DNA of 64,000 nucleotides from Paulinella micropora (GCA_009731375.1 BJOX01000227.1:564269-628268); one strand, 5' to 3'; shown: positions 12,041 to 29,730, counted from the first letter of the stretch. Program-made: numbers and translations. Notes: generated from the letters alone by a model not told the origin.

Positions 12041-13606
12041 TCAACCGGTGCGATTACGTTTGTTTTTAGCGGGCTTTCCGTACTGCTTATGCCAGGCGTG
12101 GCATGTGCGTCCTGCAGAATTGCAGAGGGGAAGGTCAGGGCCGCACGTCGCGCAGAACCACTCGGTGTAGTTCACCTTTTTTTCTGGATAGGCATACAGA
12201 CACACACAACATCTGCGCCTCTTTGCCCTCTCTGTACTCTCCCTAAAAGCCTCACCTGCCTCCCGCTTCTTCCTAAGTTTGTCCCCCTGGACCGTGAGAC
12301 CGTACCTGGACAAAAGCATGCATGAGGGGGGGTTGGGGTCAACACTATTAATATCTACTACCGCACGGGGGGGGGGGGGGGAAAAAAAAAAAAAANNNNN
12401 NNNNNGTTTGGCAAGCAGGCTTTTGAAGTAGCCTGGCCTGCCATCTCCTTTCATTAAATTAAGGTTGGCTAAAACTGTTGTCGAAAATTTCAGGTAATGC
12501 CTGTACGCATTCGTGACAATGAAATCGATCAAAATTAGGAAATCGACCTTCACCCAATTATGGGTGGCAATAGATAAATTAAGACAATTTGACCCGTGAC
12601 GAGCGGAATTGAACATATCTACCGCGTTGTAAGCTGAATAGTACAAGGCCACGGCCTGGCAACGCGGAACCTGAGGCATAGACTTAGAAAAACGCGCATT
12701 CCGAGGTGTACCCGCTAAAGTAGTAGAGCAAGTGGCAATAATTTGCTGCTGATTATGGTCGTTTTGGTTCACTGCGAGCAGCTTTACCCCATCCTTTTCG
12801 CATACAGCCGAGGCTAAATCCCCCTTTGCCCCCCCCCCCCCCCCCCCCCCCCCCCACCACNNNNNNNNNNCCGAGTGTGCAGTCTTCACCATGCCCACAA
12901 AATCCAGCCCCCTTCGCTTCAACTCCATGGCAGTTTTTACAGACGCAAACCAGGAATCTCCGATAACAATGCGTCCCGTACCCCACCAAGGCTTAGTTAA
13001 TCGTAAAGTAGTGCCGGTGGTAACCCCCAGGGCTGCCACAAACTCTTTTTGCCTATCCCTCGCCTGCCCCTCCACCATTTCCATGGCGATATCGATACAG
13101 ATCCCAGACTCCACGTCAACCACCGTATGGTATTCCCTTCCAACAGGGATAGGCTTCCTTGGGACCACCATTTGCCCAGGCATCCCCTCCCCAGTATACT
13201 GCCCCATGCTTTCGTCCACAATAACCCCCCCCCCCCCCNNNNNNNNNNAAGCACGAATAGGGAGAAAAGGGTCTGCATCTGTAGGGGGGGGGGGGGGGGC
13301 AAGCCTTAGACACTTCAAAATTGCATCGAACCGATTACAGGGCATTAACTTTCCAAAATCATCCCCCGGTAGCCCATCTGTGCCCATTTCGCTAGCTTTC
13401 GACCAATGACACCGTCTGCGGCCCCTGTCGGCTAAGGAAATCTTCAAAAGAATGCCCAAAAAGCTCCAAAACTCTGGCTCTGTCAATGGGGTTCTCAGCC
13501 GGGGGTAATGCTCCCTCGCCAGCTCCTCCGAAGTGAGGGTTAGTATAGTTGGTACCATCGACGTTGGAAAAAAATGCATAAAGTGTCTACACACATAAAA
13601 AAACAA
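12041..13606 (-). CDS. piggyBac transposase, C-terminal exon with gaps
   Basis: 521 codons including unknown residues at N gaps. DDE_Tnp_1_7-type features: an N-terminal FWSFLGILLKISLADRGRRR segment; VIVDESMGQYTG (first catalytic Asp); GTGRIVIGDSWFASVKTA (second Asp); and YYSAYNAVDMFNSARHGS (third). A Cys-rich C-terminus, CCVCLYAY...CATCGPDLPLCNSAGRTCH, resembles the zinc-binding domain of piggyBac proteins. The enzyme would cut and reinsert the element. The frame is kept across homopolymer/N gaps near 12375, 12840 and 13230, which are probably mis-assembled. The N-terminal portion is upstream, at 13674-14330. Confidence 0.8.
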   Translation of the reverse strand: MFFYVCRHFMHFFPTSMVPTILTLTSEELAREHYPRLRTPLTEPEFWSFLGILLKISLADRGRRRCHWSKASEMGTDGLPGDDFGKLMPCNRFDAILKCLRLAPPPPPTDADPFLPIRAXXXXGGGGVIVDESMGQYTGEGMPGQMVVPRKPIPVGREYHTVVDVESGICIDIAMEMVEGQARDRQKEFVAALGVTTGTTLRLTKPWWGTGRIVIGDSWFASVKTAMELKRRGLDFVGMVKTAHSXXXXWWGGGGGGGGAKGDLASAVCEKDGVKLLAVNQNDHNQQQIIATCSTTLAGTPRNARFSKSMPQVPRCQAVALYYSAYNAVDMFNSARHGSNCLNLSIATHNWVKVDFLILIDFIVTNAYRHYLKFSTTVLANLNLMKGDGRPGYFKSLLAKXXXXFFFFSPPPPRAVVDINSVDPNPPSCMLLSRYGLTVQGDKLRKKREAGEAFRESTERAKRRRCCVCLYAYPEKKVNYTEWFCATCGPDLPLCNSAGRTCHAWHKQYGKPAKNKRNRTG

Positions 13607-13673
13607 AAAAAAAAATTAAAAAAAAATTGGCAAATGGCAAAAACAGGGGGCAAAGTGAACCGTGGCACCATGA

Positions 13674-14330
13674 TTAACAAACAAGCAACAATAAAAACAA
13701 GTCTCGAAACTTTATTTTCTCTCTCAAATCTCTTTGCAAATACAAAATATAATTCAAAACAAAAAACATAGAAAGATAGAAAAAGTGTTGGGGAGTGTAA
13801 GGGTAACTGGAATAGTGCAGGGAGCAAGAGGAGAAGGAGAGAATGAGAGGCCCCCGAGAACAAGAGAGGGGCGACGTCAAAAAGCGAATCCATGCTCGAC
13901 CTCGACTTGTGTCGAGGTCGATCGCTGCTCCAGTCCACAGTCTGTGGACCCAACACCCATTCGAATCCCTTTTGCATAAGCCTGGTTTTGCTTTCTCCTC
14001 CTCTACTTCCTGGGCTGTGTAAGGGCTGGGGTTGTATACGGGGGGGCCTTCATCGTCACCACCTTCCTCCTCCTCCTCGTTTTCCTCTTCCTGAACCTGC
14101 TCCTTCTTCTCATCTTTCTGTTCTAACTCCTCCTCCTCCTCCTCCTGTTCGTCCTCTGAAACCACTGCCTCCACCTCTTCTCCATCCCCATCTATGGACT
14201 TATAACTCGTTCCCTCACGCGAGGGGCATGTGTTGCAACTGTTAATGGTTATGAAATAATCCTTGTCATCCGTTGTAACAAAAGCTTTTTGGTGTTTTGT
14301 TTCTTGTTCTTTCAGCCTCCCCAAAGCCAC
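13674..14330 (-). CDS. piggyBac transposase N-terminal acidic region (putative first exon)
   Basis: Starts MALGRLKEQE and becomes strongly acidic (EEEEEELEQK, EEENEEEEEGGDDE), as piggyBac N-termini often are. The second half of the frame is low-complexity and probably intronic, so the real exon likely ends around 13980. An intron or frame change must join it to the catalytic frame starting near 13606. Inference from position and composition. Confidence 0.5.
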   Translation of the reverse strand: MALGRLKEQETKHQKAFVTTDDKDYFITINSCNTCPSREGTSYKSIDGDGEEVEAVVSEDEQEEEEEELEQKDEKKEQVQEEENEEEEEGGDDEGPPVYNPSPYTAQEVEEEKAKPGLCKRDSNGCWVHRLWTGAAIDLDTSRGRAWIRFLTSPLSCSRGPLILSFSSCSLHYSSYPYTPQHFFYLSMFFVLNYILYLQRDLREKIKFRDLFLLLLVC

Positions 14331-14596
14331 AATGGGGTCCTGAGCACTTTGAAAAAATAAAAAAATAACTTCAAACTCGACTCAAAGGACTGAGCTGAAA
14401 TTTTACCAGTCGATTTCTAGGGACTTTTCCTACATTTTACTAGAGTTTGTTTCATAAAAACAGCTCCGGTTGTCTCGGGAGAATTTTTTAAAAATTAGTC
14501 ACTAAAAAGTGGATGCCGGCCGGCACCTGCGGATGCCGGCCGGCATCCGCATGCACATAGACACTACGCAATTTATGATCACTCTTTATTAATAAA

Positions 14597-14750
14597 TTAT
14601 TATTACCGGTATCGACGTTGCTGATAACTGCACTATCGTTTGCTTGGAAAATATTTTTTTAGTTATTGTATTAATAGGCATGACTTAGCTTCATCATCAA
14701 TTATTAATAATAGACTTGATTCTGTTTGCCACTGCGCAATCACTCTTTAA
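14597..14750. repeat. Tandem repeat partner of 11655-11796
   Basis: Direct copy of the sequence on the other side of the piggyBac element, differing by small indels. Without the transposon the two would be adjacent tandem units. Confidence 0.65.
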
Positions 14751-14820
14751 TGAACATGCAAATCAAAGTTTCAAAGTGAGATGTTGATGATGAAGTTACG
14801 AGCGGTGTGCCCCGAGGACA

Positions 14821-15275
14821 AAAAAAAAAAAAAAAAAAAGGGGGGGGGGGGGGGGGGGGGGGGGCGGTTNNNNNNNNNNNNNNNNNNNNNNNNNNNNNNN
14901 NNNNNNNNNNNNNNNNNNNNNNNNNNNNNNNNNNNNNNNNNNNNNNNNNAGGAGTGAGAGAGAGAGAGAGAGAGAGAGAAAGAAAGAAGAAGATGAAGAA
15001 GATGAAGAAGATGAAGAAGATGAAGAAGAAGAAGAAGAAGAAGAAGAAGAAGAAGAAGAAGAAGAAGAAGAAGAAGAAGAAAGATAAGAAGAAGAGAGTG
15101 AGAGAACGAGTGAGAGAGCGAGTGAGAGCGAGTGAGAGAGCGAGCAAGAGAGCAAGTGAGAGAGCGAGTGAGAGAGCGAGTGAGAGAGCGAGTGAGAGAG
15201 GGAGTGAGAGAGCGAGTGAGAGAGCGAGTGTGTGTGTGTGAGAGAGAGAGAGAGTGAGAGAGAGAGAGAGAGAGA

Positions 15276-15312
<37 letters not shown>

Positions 15313-15314
15313 TG

Positions 15315-15387
<73 letters not shown>

Positions 15388-15589
15388 GAGAGAGAGAGAG
15401 AGNNNNNNNNNNNNNNNNNNNNNNNNNNNNNNNNNNNNNNNNNNNNNNNNNNNNNNNNNNNNNNNNNNNNNNNNNNNNNNNNNNNNNNNNNNNNNNNNNN
15501 NNNNNNNNNNNNNNNNNNNNNNNNNNNNNNNNNNNNNNNNNNNNNNNNNNNNNNNNNNNNNNNNNNNNNNNNNNNNNNNNNNNNNNNNN
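14821..15589. repeat. Poly-A/poly-G, (GA)n and (GAA)n microsatellites with two gaps
   Basis: A19 then G24, an N gap (14870-14949), then GA- and GAA-rich sequence with TGTG inserts to 15402 and a second N gap (15403-15589). Apparent ORFs here (Arg-Glu or Ser-Leu dipeptides) are microsatellite artefacts. Confidence 0.9.
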
Positions 15590-17019
15590 GGTGAGGTCAC
15601 AATTTTCCCAGCGACGCGCAAGCAGCCCATGTTCCTTGAATCAGAACCGACGCAAGAAACACAAGAAACAATAAGTACGTGGGCTCGTTCCAGGTATGTG
15701 ATAAGTAGAAAACACGATTTAAACGTCATAAAGAAAATACAATAAAAATACTGTTGAAGTAGTGAGTGGTACTGATGGATGGGCACGAAATGATAAAGTG
15801 ACTAGCATAGGAGCAGGGCGTTATGTTGCAGGCCACGGGGATGCAAGTATGAGCAAGTGAAATAAAGCCCGGATCAACACGGAATTCCATACAGAGGTAG
15901 TAAAAGATACTTACTAACAAGATACACGTGAATTTCCGTGTTTCTGGAGGACCTAAGTCACTCGAAACTAGTGTTGTTGCTTAGCAACGATCCTAGATTT
16001 CCAAGTTTTTTTCGAGGAATGAAGGTCAGAAACACACATAAAAAGGCGGAGGTGGCTGAAAATAGCACAGAAGCCCTAGCTAACATGTAAACAATGATTT
16101 TGGAACAAAAACACGACTAATGAACTATTTTTTCACAATGTCGGTAGGCTAGGTAGGTGGTGCGTGAGTAGGAAAATTATCTGTTCCTAACTAGTTCACC
16201 AGTGGTATGCAGGGGCATGGATTTGTGTGCTCCTACAGCTCTCACAAGCAAGCTCGAGACATGTAATCATCATAAGTAAGAATAAGAGCACGGGGAGCCT
16301 CGCTTCAGAATCCTTCACGAGCACAGAGGCTGCAAGGGGGTATGTGGGAAGCAGTGCACCTAGCTGCCTTGAGTACCTCACACATGTACCACCATTCAAC
16401 TAAACAGTCGAAACGTTTGTTGGGACCCTGGAGAAGGGGTCTGCCATAGGACTAGGGCGGAGGCCACCCACACACTACACCAGACCTCGGTGAGTCTGAC
16501 CATCTACGACCTACCAAAAACACCAAGAGGAAATTCCAAGCTCGACTGGCGCGAAAGCACAAGTGGCTGCGTCGGACAAGACATACATTTATCAGCATTC
16601 ACCTCCCCTAACTTTTGGTACATCCAGTACTACATCCCTCTTGGGAAAGCTCGAGATGTGTGACACAACCACCGACCGACTATCCATTCACCCCCGATTC
16701 ACAAGACTTTTCTTCCCTATCTCCCTCTGACTCCAATAAAAAGAGCTGAACGCTCTGATTGCACTGCTGAGTGCCTCCAGACCTCAGCTTTCGATTCCAC
16801 TAAAAACCTTTGCAAACCATGCTCTCTCCAACGAGAAAGCCTCCCCTGTTCCAATGACCCACCCAGGAAAAAGTGGCAAAACAGTTCAGCTTTTGGGAAA
16901 AGCTCAGCTTATGGGAACGTCTTGCTCCTAGCTATGGTCCCTAGTAAGGTACTAGAGAATATCTGGTACTGTGAACCGATCTTTCGTGACATAGAAACCA
17001 AGCAGCTCTAAGCGACAAC
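15590..17019. other. No gene recognised
   Basis: Unique-looking sequence upstream of the LRR gene, with no ORF longer than about 70 codons and no recognised motif. It should contain the promoter and 5' UTR of the LRR gene if that gene starts near 17020. Confidence 0.5.
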
Positions 17020-17079
17020 ATGGAGGCTGCTTTGACAGCCTCGCGTGCAGGCCAACACCATGTCCTGACCGATTTTGTG
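17020..17079 (+). CDS. Possible first exon of the LRR gene
   Basis: ATG followed by 20 open codons (MEAALTASRAGQHHVLTDFV), then GTCTCT as donor. The next 200 bp include a T run of about 45 and end at an acceptor CTTAG before the first LRR exon at 17276. Phase 0 fits the rest of the gene. Tentative, because a further upstream start cannot be excluded. Confidence 0.35.
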
Positions 17080-17092
17080 GTCTCTAATCTTT

Positions 17093-17141
<49 letters not shown>

Positions 17142-17275
17142 CCCCTCTTTAATTTGTATTGCCTTATGCCTTCCTTTTCTTTGTAAATTTTTTGCCTTTT
17201 CGCTTGAAGCTCCTTTCTTTTACTTCTTGTTTGTGAGTCTTTTATCTTCATGGTCAAATGCTGTGTTGAGCTTAG

Positions 17276-22149
<4,874 letters not shown>

Positions 22150-22323
22150 GGAAAAGAAAGGCAGAACGAAGCAAAAAAAAGAGACAAGAAAGTAAAGAAA
22201 GGAAAGAAATGAAGGGAAAGGAAAATAATGTTCAAGGGGTCTCAATACAGGGTTGCCATGATACTTACTATGATTTAAATATCATCAACTTAGCGAGCGG
22301 CGGCTGCAAAAGAACTATTAAGC

Positions 22324-22360
<37 letters not shown>

Positions 22361-23249
22361 GCAGCAGCAGCAGCAGCAGAAACGAAAGAGATCCGACAGT
22401 CAGGCGGACTGTCCAGCTGAGGCAACACTTTCATAATATTAATATTTCAACAGCTGACTGACTAACTGTTGTTCATGGAAAAAGGAACTTAGTTTTGGCT
22501 AAACTAAATTTAAGTGGGGGTTTTATAATATAATATTAACATATTAATATCTGTTTCAGTGAAAGTTATTAATAATTATTAATATCATAATTGCATAATT
22601 ATTATTACAACTTTAAATTCGGCCAATTAAATTCGGCCAACTGTAGTATGTACATTTTTCCCAAATTTTTCAATGTCCCGGACCGGTTTTTCTAAGACTT
22701 GCGAAACATGCTCAGAAATCACGGAGAAGCTAGAAAATCATTTGAAAACGATATTAAAACATATTTTTATTTATTTTAGTTAACTTTGATCGGACTTCAA
22801 TTTTTTCATGGGTCGGCCCGGGGTCAGGGTCCGGAACAGTATAAAAGTTGCTGATTTTTTCACTGAAGTCATTTGGTGTCAAATGTGCTGAATTTCAACT
22901 GAAACACACGTAAACAGTGCCGCATTACTATCTATTACAATAATACATTACTTTTCAGTAGTACTGTTTTACGCAATAATTACTATTATCATCTTAATAA
23001 TAACATTTGAGCCGGCCGGGACTGAAGTTGTTAAGATGAGTTCTGACATAGACAAAAACCGTGCCTCACAACACACGGCTGTGAAGAGTGACACTACTAA
23101 GACATGGCGCACTCTGACCCAAGTCCGAAACAGCATGATCATCAAATAGCCACGCATGCCGGTTGCGGCGGGTGACGCTTAGTTTTCATCTGCTATTAAT
23201 AACTAATACAGTAGGCTGAAGTTAGCACATGTAGAGTGGCCCCGGTATT
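22150..23249. other. Intergenic, with (CAA)n/(CAG)n at 22323-22378
   Basis: Downstream of the LRR stop codon. A Gln-coding (CAA)n(CAG)n tract is the only repeat; the rest is AT-rich with no gene I can support. Confidence 0.5.
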
Positions 23250-24482
<1,233 letters not shown>

Positions 24483-24582
24483 AGTTAGGGGCCTCAGGAA
24501 TCGTATCCCGAGGCCAAGGGAGAAAACCGGAACCCAACCATCCGACTGGCCAACCCCGCCCGTCAACATGATCAGAGTTTGA

Positions 24583-25488
24583 TCATAGGAAACCTTGGAC
24601 CCACGCCCATCTTACTCGAAATGATGTGTTTTCCATCCACTCTGGCCATTGAGTAGACTTTCGGAAAAGATATCTGATATCGGACCACGTCGAGTCTCGG
24701 GATATCATGCGGGCAATAGCCGTTTCGAACACGTTGCGTGAGTATCTAATCTCAACAAAAAGACGTAGGACGAATTCCGCAAGTAGTTGCTGGCTGGAGC
24801 ATTGGGCACGGAAGAGCGTGAGCATCCCGATTACGGTGCCGACTAGGGTTTCTCGCCGTGTGAAAGAGTCCATTGGTGGTAGTCGAGGGAAACGGGTTCG
24901 GTTTTCGGTCATCATGGATGTCCAATTCTTGAAATGCGGACGGGACATGTACGACTGAGTCTCATGGACATCGACGGGGATTACGAGGTCATATCCTGCG
25001 AAGATTATCGAGTAGTGCCCTTGGTTTGGGGATATCGGGTCTTCCTCAAGTTCCAACCCGCCTGTATATAGCTGTTCGTCTTGTGGGCTCTTCCCGTCAC
25101 CCGACTGCCTGATGAGAGAAAGTAGTAAGTGGATAATAGGGTGGTCAACTGGTAGTGCGGTCATTAGCAAGAGGTCGTCTACTTGGCGGACTCCATATAT
25201 GGCGGGGCGCAAGAGCTGGGGGACCCGGGTGGAGATAGCGATGTGTTCGTCGACCATACACTTCATTACCGCCAACTGGGCGGAGAGGTATCCACCAATC
25301 GGGCAGCCGTGCAGGTGGACGAAGACAGAATCGCCCATGGAGAAAAATGTATTCTTGAGGTCTAAACTGACTATACGTGTAATGTCGTCGAACGTGAAAA
25401 AATAGAAATCATCCGTCGCATTGCCCGTCTTCCACCCGACCTCGAATTTTAGCTTGTTGTCCGTGTTCAGCCAAGCTTGTTTCGACAC
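24583..25488 (-). pseudogene. Reverse transcriptase, divergent (Penelope-like candidate)
   Basis: 301 codons. FFSMGDSVFVHLHGCPIGGY followed by LSAQLAVMKC corresponds to the template-gripping region (GxPxGGxLS), and YGVRQVDDLLLMTA contains the VDD catalytic pair. SLDLKNTFF just before the first block may be motif A, though the spacing is short. Upstream RT sequence (FPKDKSPYEKARLVCNQKR) lies in another frame near 25.6 kb, so the gene is frameshifted. The C-terminal thumb region is unrecognised. Confidence 0.6.
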
Positions 25489-25697
25489 CTGGAAGGCATC
25501 GCGGTATGTAGTCGAACGTTTGTTTTCTCTCGTTGGAGAAGGATAAACTGTAGGACACGGCTAAGGTTACGTAGAACATTTCGCCACGGTGATCGTTTCT
25601 GATTGCACACGAGTCGGGCTTTCTCGTATGGGGACTTGTCCTTCGGAAAAACGATGGCGCTGTGGATCTTCGAGCGTTTGCGGTTGAGACGGCCAAA

Positions 25698-26249
25698 TTA
25701 TGAAAACTTATGGACTCTATAGAGACGGATAAACTCTTCCCGGAGATCAGTGGACGATGATGGGGACCGGGTGAACGCTGGGCAGTCTACAACTTCCTTC
25801 CACATTCGCTGGTACGTTAACACTGGACATTCTACCCATAGGGAGTTGCCGTTCTTATCCAAAGTTTGAGTAACGAGCGGACGTAGGTGATCGCGGCATA
25901 GAAACACTTGGTCCATGGTAACAGCAGTGCGGTTTTGGTCTTGACAACGTATAACGGCATCGCCGATAGAGCGGATGAGGTGATCAACATCGCTATGCGC
26001 CGTTCCGGCTAGAGTGAGACGACGTCTTAGGGTTTTCCTATGGGAGTGGACGAGCTCCTGGACACTCCGAGTAGTGTTGCTGGGTTTTGTCGTTCGTGGA
26101 TTATCTTGGCCTTGATGGCCGAGTACGCGATCGATTCCAGCTAAGAAACTAATGATGGCTTTGTAGACGATTACTTCAATGCTGGCTTTCGTGGGTGTCG
26201 GAGACCAGGCGCTACTGAGTTGACCGATCACTCCCGGGAACCCTGGCAT
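25698..26249 (-). pseudogene. Element ORF between endonuclease-like region and RT
   Basis: 183 codons with no recognised catalytic motif; it ends LREEFIRLYRVHKFS just before the frame change into the RT. Probably the N-terminal part of the RT polypeptide. Confidence 0.4.
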
Positions 26250-27560
26250 ATCCGAAAGGCGGCCGGAGAAATGGGAGGCTTGCGTCAGATGATGCCACGG
26301 ATGACACGTGCACTCGGGTGGTTGCGGGTACTTGGCAGAACATAAATTTCGATGTGTGGACTACATGGTTGAGCAGGATGCCTGCTATCGTTGGGGGCTT
26401 CTTGTGGGAAATCTTGGTAAGCGGCGCCAGAAATTTTGACGCCGCGTGACACGGTTTATATAGTTGAAGTATGATAGTCGAGAGTGTGCGGGCGAAAGCT
26501 CGGGTGATTCCGCCGCCGACGCTGAGTGAGAGAGTGTAGTTCGAGCCTCTTAATACTTGCGGGTAGTGCTTGAGGTTCGATCGCACGACCCTGGTAACGT
26601 AACATTTTGTGCGGCCGGGGGGCATGCTATTGGTTTGGGACCATACATTGATAGCTTGGAGGACCGTTGCTGAACGCATTTGGGGGGCCCAGGAGTGGGG
26701 GTGGTTGGCGATTTTCTCTATCGGTATGGTATTGTCCAAATAAGAAGCTGTGTTGTCAACTCTGATGAGAAAAGAACCAAAAGGTCGTCTGAGAAGGGAC
26801 CATGCGGCCGATGATCTCATGCGGACATACGGTTTGTTCCGGGTTTGATAGTGACCGAGTTCATATATCTTGGATCGGCCGTAAAGTCGCTTCAGTTGGT
26901 CCCAGTCTTCTAGACCCACACGGCGACCATACTTCTGGACCAGGACTACTTCTCGATGGTTAGCGTCGTCCAATAGTTGGGATAGTTTGGCATACACCGA
27001 TGATGGCGCTGAGTGTGATATCCATAATGCAATAGAGTTGCTCCGTCGATAGTGGTGGGTAGTTCCTCTAAGTGAGATTGGGTGATGGCAGTCTGGGTTG
27101 AGGCATGGGCATAGGCTCTGTTTTGCTCGGGTACGCGCATCGCGGGGGACTGCATGTTTCGGGACGTAAGCTGTTCGGGCGTGGAAGGGGCGCATGCGTG
27201 GGAAAGCGCGTCGTCGCACATTCATTCGGGGGAGTAGGAGAGAAATGAATTTTTGTTCAAGTGCAAGACGTTGTGAGCGGGTGGTGGACTCTTCTTCTGC
27301 TGTCATGTAGGATGGGATCGGGCATATGATCGCTATTGGTACGGATATGAATTGGTGAAAACCGACGCTACCACCTAGGCGGCTGAGTCTGGTAACTGGA
27401 AGGCGATAGTTTACGTCTTGTCGTCGCATCGATCGGAACTCGTCTTTCGTGCGGGTTAACCATGTAGTGGACTCGCCGACGTAAGCAAGTTTGGTTTGTG
27501 AGAAAAGATATAGTAAACAAGCGATACTGGGCGACTGTGGTGCTGGGGTTGGTCAAGATA
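26212..27560 (-). pseudogene. GIY-YIG-like endonuclease region and Cys-rich segment
   Basis: The frame is open from about 27560 and contains LLYLFSQTKLAYVGESTTW then LTRTKDEFR, resembling the GIY-YIG core (YVG, then a conserved Arg seven to nine residues on). A Cys/His cluster, CPCLNPDCHH, follows near 27095. GIY-YIG nucleases make the nick used for target-primed reverse transcription in Penelope-like elements. The match is by motif only. Confidence 0.45.
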
Positions 27561-27990
27561 CGTGTATGGATCGATGTCGGGAGAGAAAGCGGAAATCCAC
27601 GGCAGGAGTGTGCGTAGTTTCCTTAGGAGGGGTGTACAATTGATGATGGTGTCGATGACGGACACGAAAAAATGGGCTCGCATAAGTGGAAAAAACTTGC
27701 TATAGTATTCGGCCCCTTGATCCGTTTGATGATTTCTTCTTGGCGGAGACGATAGTCTTGAGTGCTGTCCGTACTGCGCATTTGATTAAGTGGGCATAGT
27801 TGGGGTATCTCGTAATCGGCGCGACGTTGACCATAATCAAAACCTGCAGTAGGTGATGGCACGCTGTAGAAGCATCTACGAAACATTGTCGTTCCGCCGT
27901 TTTTCCCTAATCGGTCTCCGTTGGGGGATCATTCTTCTTACGACGGCGGCTACGGGCTGGCAGTAGGGTTGGGGTCAAGGTTGGGGTCGC

Positions 27991-28025
27991 TTTGCTGCTG
28001 GGGGGGGGNNNNNNNNNNGGGCCCG
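27991..28025. other. Gap with poly-G
   Basis: A G run followed by 10 Ns; probably assembly artefact. The surrounding 27.9-28.4 kb is intra-element sequence with a Pro/Lys-rich minus frame (28278-27907). Confidence 0.7.
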
Positions 28026-28395
28026 TCCCTTGGCGTGGTTCTTTCTTCTTGTCATCGTCTTCATCCTCTTCGGGTACAAGGGTTTGTTGGACGACTGCGG
28101 GAGGGGAATTGTGGGAGCGAGTGGTGAGTTTTGGAGGGGCATCGTTGCCGACTCCTACGTTCGGTCCTGTCGCAGATGTAGAAGGGGAGAAAGAAATATG
28201 GGGGCGTGCTGACCTCGTGGTCACGGCACTGAAGCAAGACAGACAAACATACAACACACAAACACACAAAACAAACAAGAACGGAGCAGAAGGCGCGAGG
28301 CACGTTGAGAGGACGGGACATTGAATCGATCTTGATGGTAGTTGGTCTAGATGATATCGTTGAGATCAAGTTTGGGATGTTGCATAATTAGTAAA

Positions 28396-29730
28396 TTAAA
28401 TATTGCATTCGCTGCTGACTTTGCTTCTTCTTCTGGGGTTTGTCGTGGGGGTCGGAATATTCACACTCGTGTGCTCGGTGACTGTTGGGGGCTGGTCATG
28501 GTCTGACGAGAAAAGTGGGTGGAACGATCTACCTTGACTCGGTGCGTTGGAGCTGCTGGAGGAGGACGGTATCGACGGGAGAACGGGCGGTGGTGGGGGA
28601 ACGATCGGTGACTCAACCGGAGTGGATGTAGTCAGAGGGGGCAAAGTGGTGTTAGAGGGGTTTGGCGTTGGGGGAAGGAAGGCTGGGTTGTTAGGGTTCA
28701 CAGTAGGGTTTGGGCTCGTGCCGGTGTTTGACGTCGTATTGGAGACGGAGTCGACTTCTTTTGTTGCTTTTTGGGCCATGAGGACAGCTCGGTCGATCAT
28801 CTTCTGTACTTCGAGTAACTGTTCGGGGGAGAGGGTTGACAGGGCCGACTTGGTTCCTTGATGGGCAACGTCGCCTACTTCGAAGCTCGAAGCAACATCA
28901 GCAATCTTAGGCGGTTGGACGGTGTTTAGTACTACTGGGGAGGTCAACTGGGTTTCAGTTGAAGATTTGGTTGAGCTGGAGGATACGGAGGAACTTGACG
29001 AGCTGGACGAGCTTGACGAAGTCGATGATCTACGCGTTTCAACGGGGGTTTTTGACTCTTTCTCTGCAGTCTCTGCCTTCTTTTTCTTCTCTTTCGGTTC
29101 GTCGACATGCACGTATGCATCGTGGAGACTGGAGAGGGGCGGGGTGAGGGAACGACTGCGAGTACGCTTCTTTGGTTCGGGTGGATCATCGGGTCTTGCT
29201 TGCTTTCCGGACGGTGTCGCTGTATCAATATCGAACAACGGAGAGGAGGCAGCCGGAGTGAGAGAGTGACGTCTCGTCGAGCTGGTTGACACGTGTGGGG
29301 GACGTCCACCGCGTTGAGGGACTTGTCGAAAATTAGGGATGATGGCTTTGTTGGCCTCGTACGTGCGACGATGATAATTGATCGCAACCTTGAACACTTT
29401 CTTGACGTCATCTCGGACGCTAGGGGATGGCATGTACGCGGACTGGACTGCCCCTTCGATTGTATCATACAACAATGACGAGACTGCGGACGCGAAACAG
29501 CATTGATCGAAATGCTCGCCAGTCAGGACCGCAACCTTGAGGTGGGCGGCTTCTCGTTGCATGCGGAAGACTTCAATGAGGAACGAGCGAGTTGACCAGT
29601 AAAGGTCGCCAGATATGGCTGTTGTCATGTGGGACGCAGGGGGGTTGATGTTGTAACTGAGGGTGGGGTTCTCTCGGTAGAGATTATCGCGAAAGCTTTG
29701 TACTCGCCATAGTTGTTTCCACGGAGGCAT
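28396..29730 (-). CDS. gag-like ORF 2 of the retroelement
   Basis: 444 codons. The first 140 residues look globular (WKQLWRVQSFRDNLYRENP, SSLLYDTIEGAVQSAYMPSP); the remainder is Ser/Thr/Pro-rich with KKRTRSRSLTPP and a poly-Ser run. No known domain recognised. It begins a few bases after the stop of ORF 1 (TGA then ATG), suggesting coupled reinitiation. Gag-like by position and composition only. Confidence 0.5.
   Translation of the reverse strand: MPPWKQLWRVQSFRDNLYRENPTLSYNINPPASHMTTAISGDLYWSTRSFLIEVFRMQREAAHLKVAVLTGEHFDQCCFASAVSSLLYDTIEGAVQSAYMPSPSVRDDVKKVFKVAINYHRRTYEANKAIIPNFRQVPQRGGRPPHVSTSSTRRHSLTPAASSPLFDIDTATPSGKQARPDDPPEPKKRTRSRSLTPPLSSLHDAYVHVDEPKEKKKKAETAEKESKTPVETRRSSTSSSSSSSSSSSVSSSSTKSSTETQLTSPVVLNTVQPPKIADVASSFEVGDVAHQGTKSALSTLSPEQLLEVQKMIDRAVLMAQKATKEVDSVSNTTSNTGTSPNPTVNPNNPAFLPPTPNPSNTTLPPLTTSTPVESPIVPPPPPVLPSIPSSSSSSNAPSQGRSFHPLFSSDHDQPPTVTEHTSVNIPTPTTNPRRRSKVSSECNI

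Larger units (their letters stand above)
11797..14563 (-). mobile_element. piggyBac-like DNA transposon
   Basis: Terminal inverted repeats begin TGTCTATGTG at both ends and continue through ATGCGC/GATGCCGGCCGGCATCCG; the right end carries a second copy of the GATGCCGGCCGGCATC palindrome. The flanking 4 bp are CTAC on both sides (11793-11796 and 14564-14567). The intact tandem copy of the target next door (CCACTGCGCAATCACTC) supports the boundaries. The transposase fills the element on the minus strand. Four gaps lie inside it. A CTAC duplication instead of the family's TTAA is unusual. Confidence 0.7.

Noticed and set aside
14740-15786. Long Ser-Leu / Arg-Glu ORFs on both strands
   Set aside because: Products of (GA)n microsatellites and N gaps.
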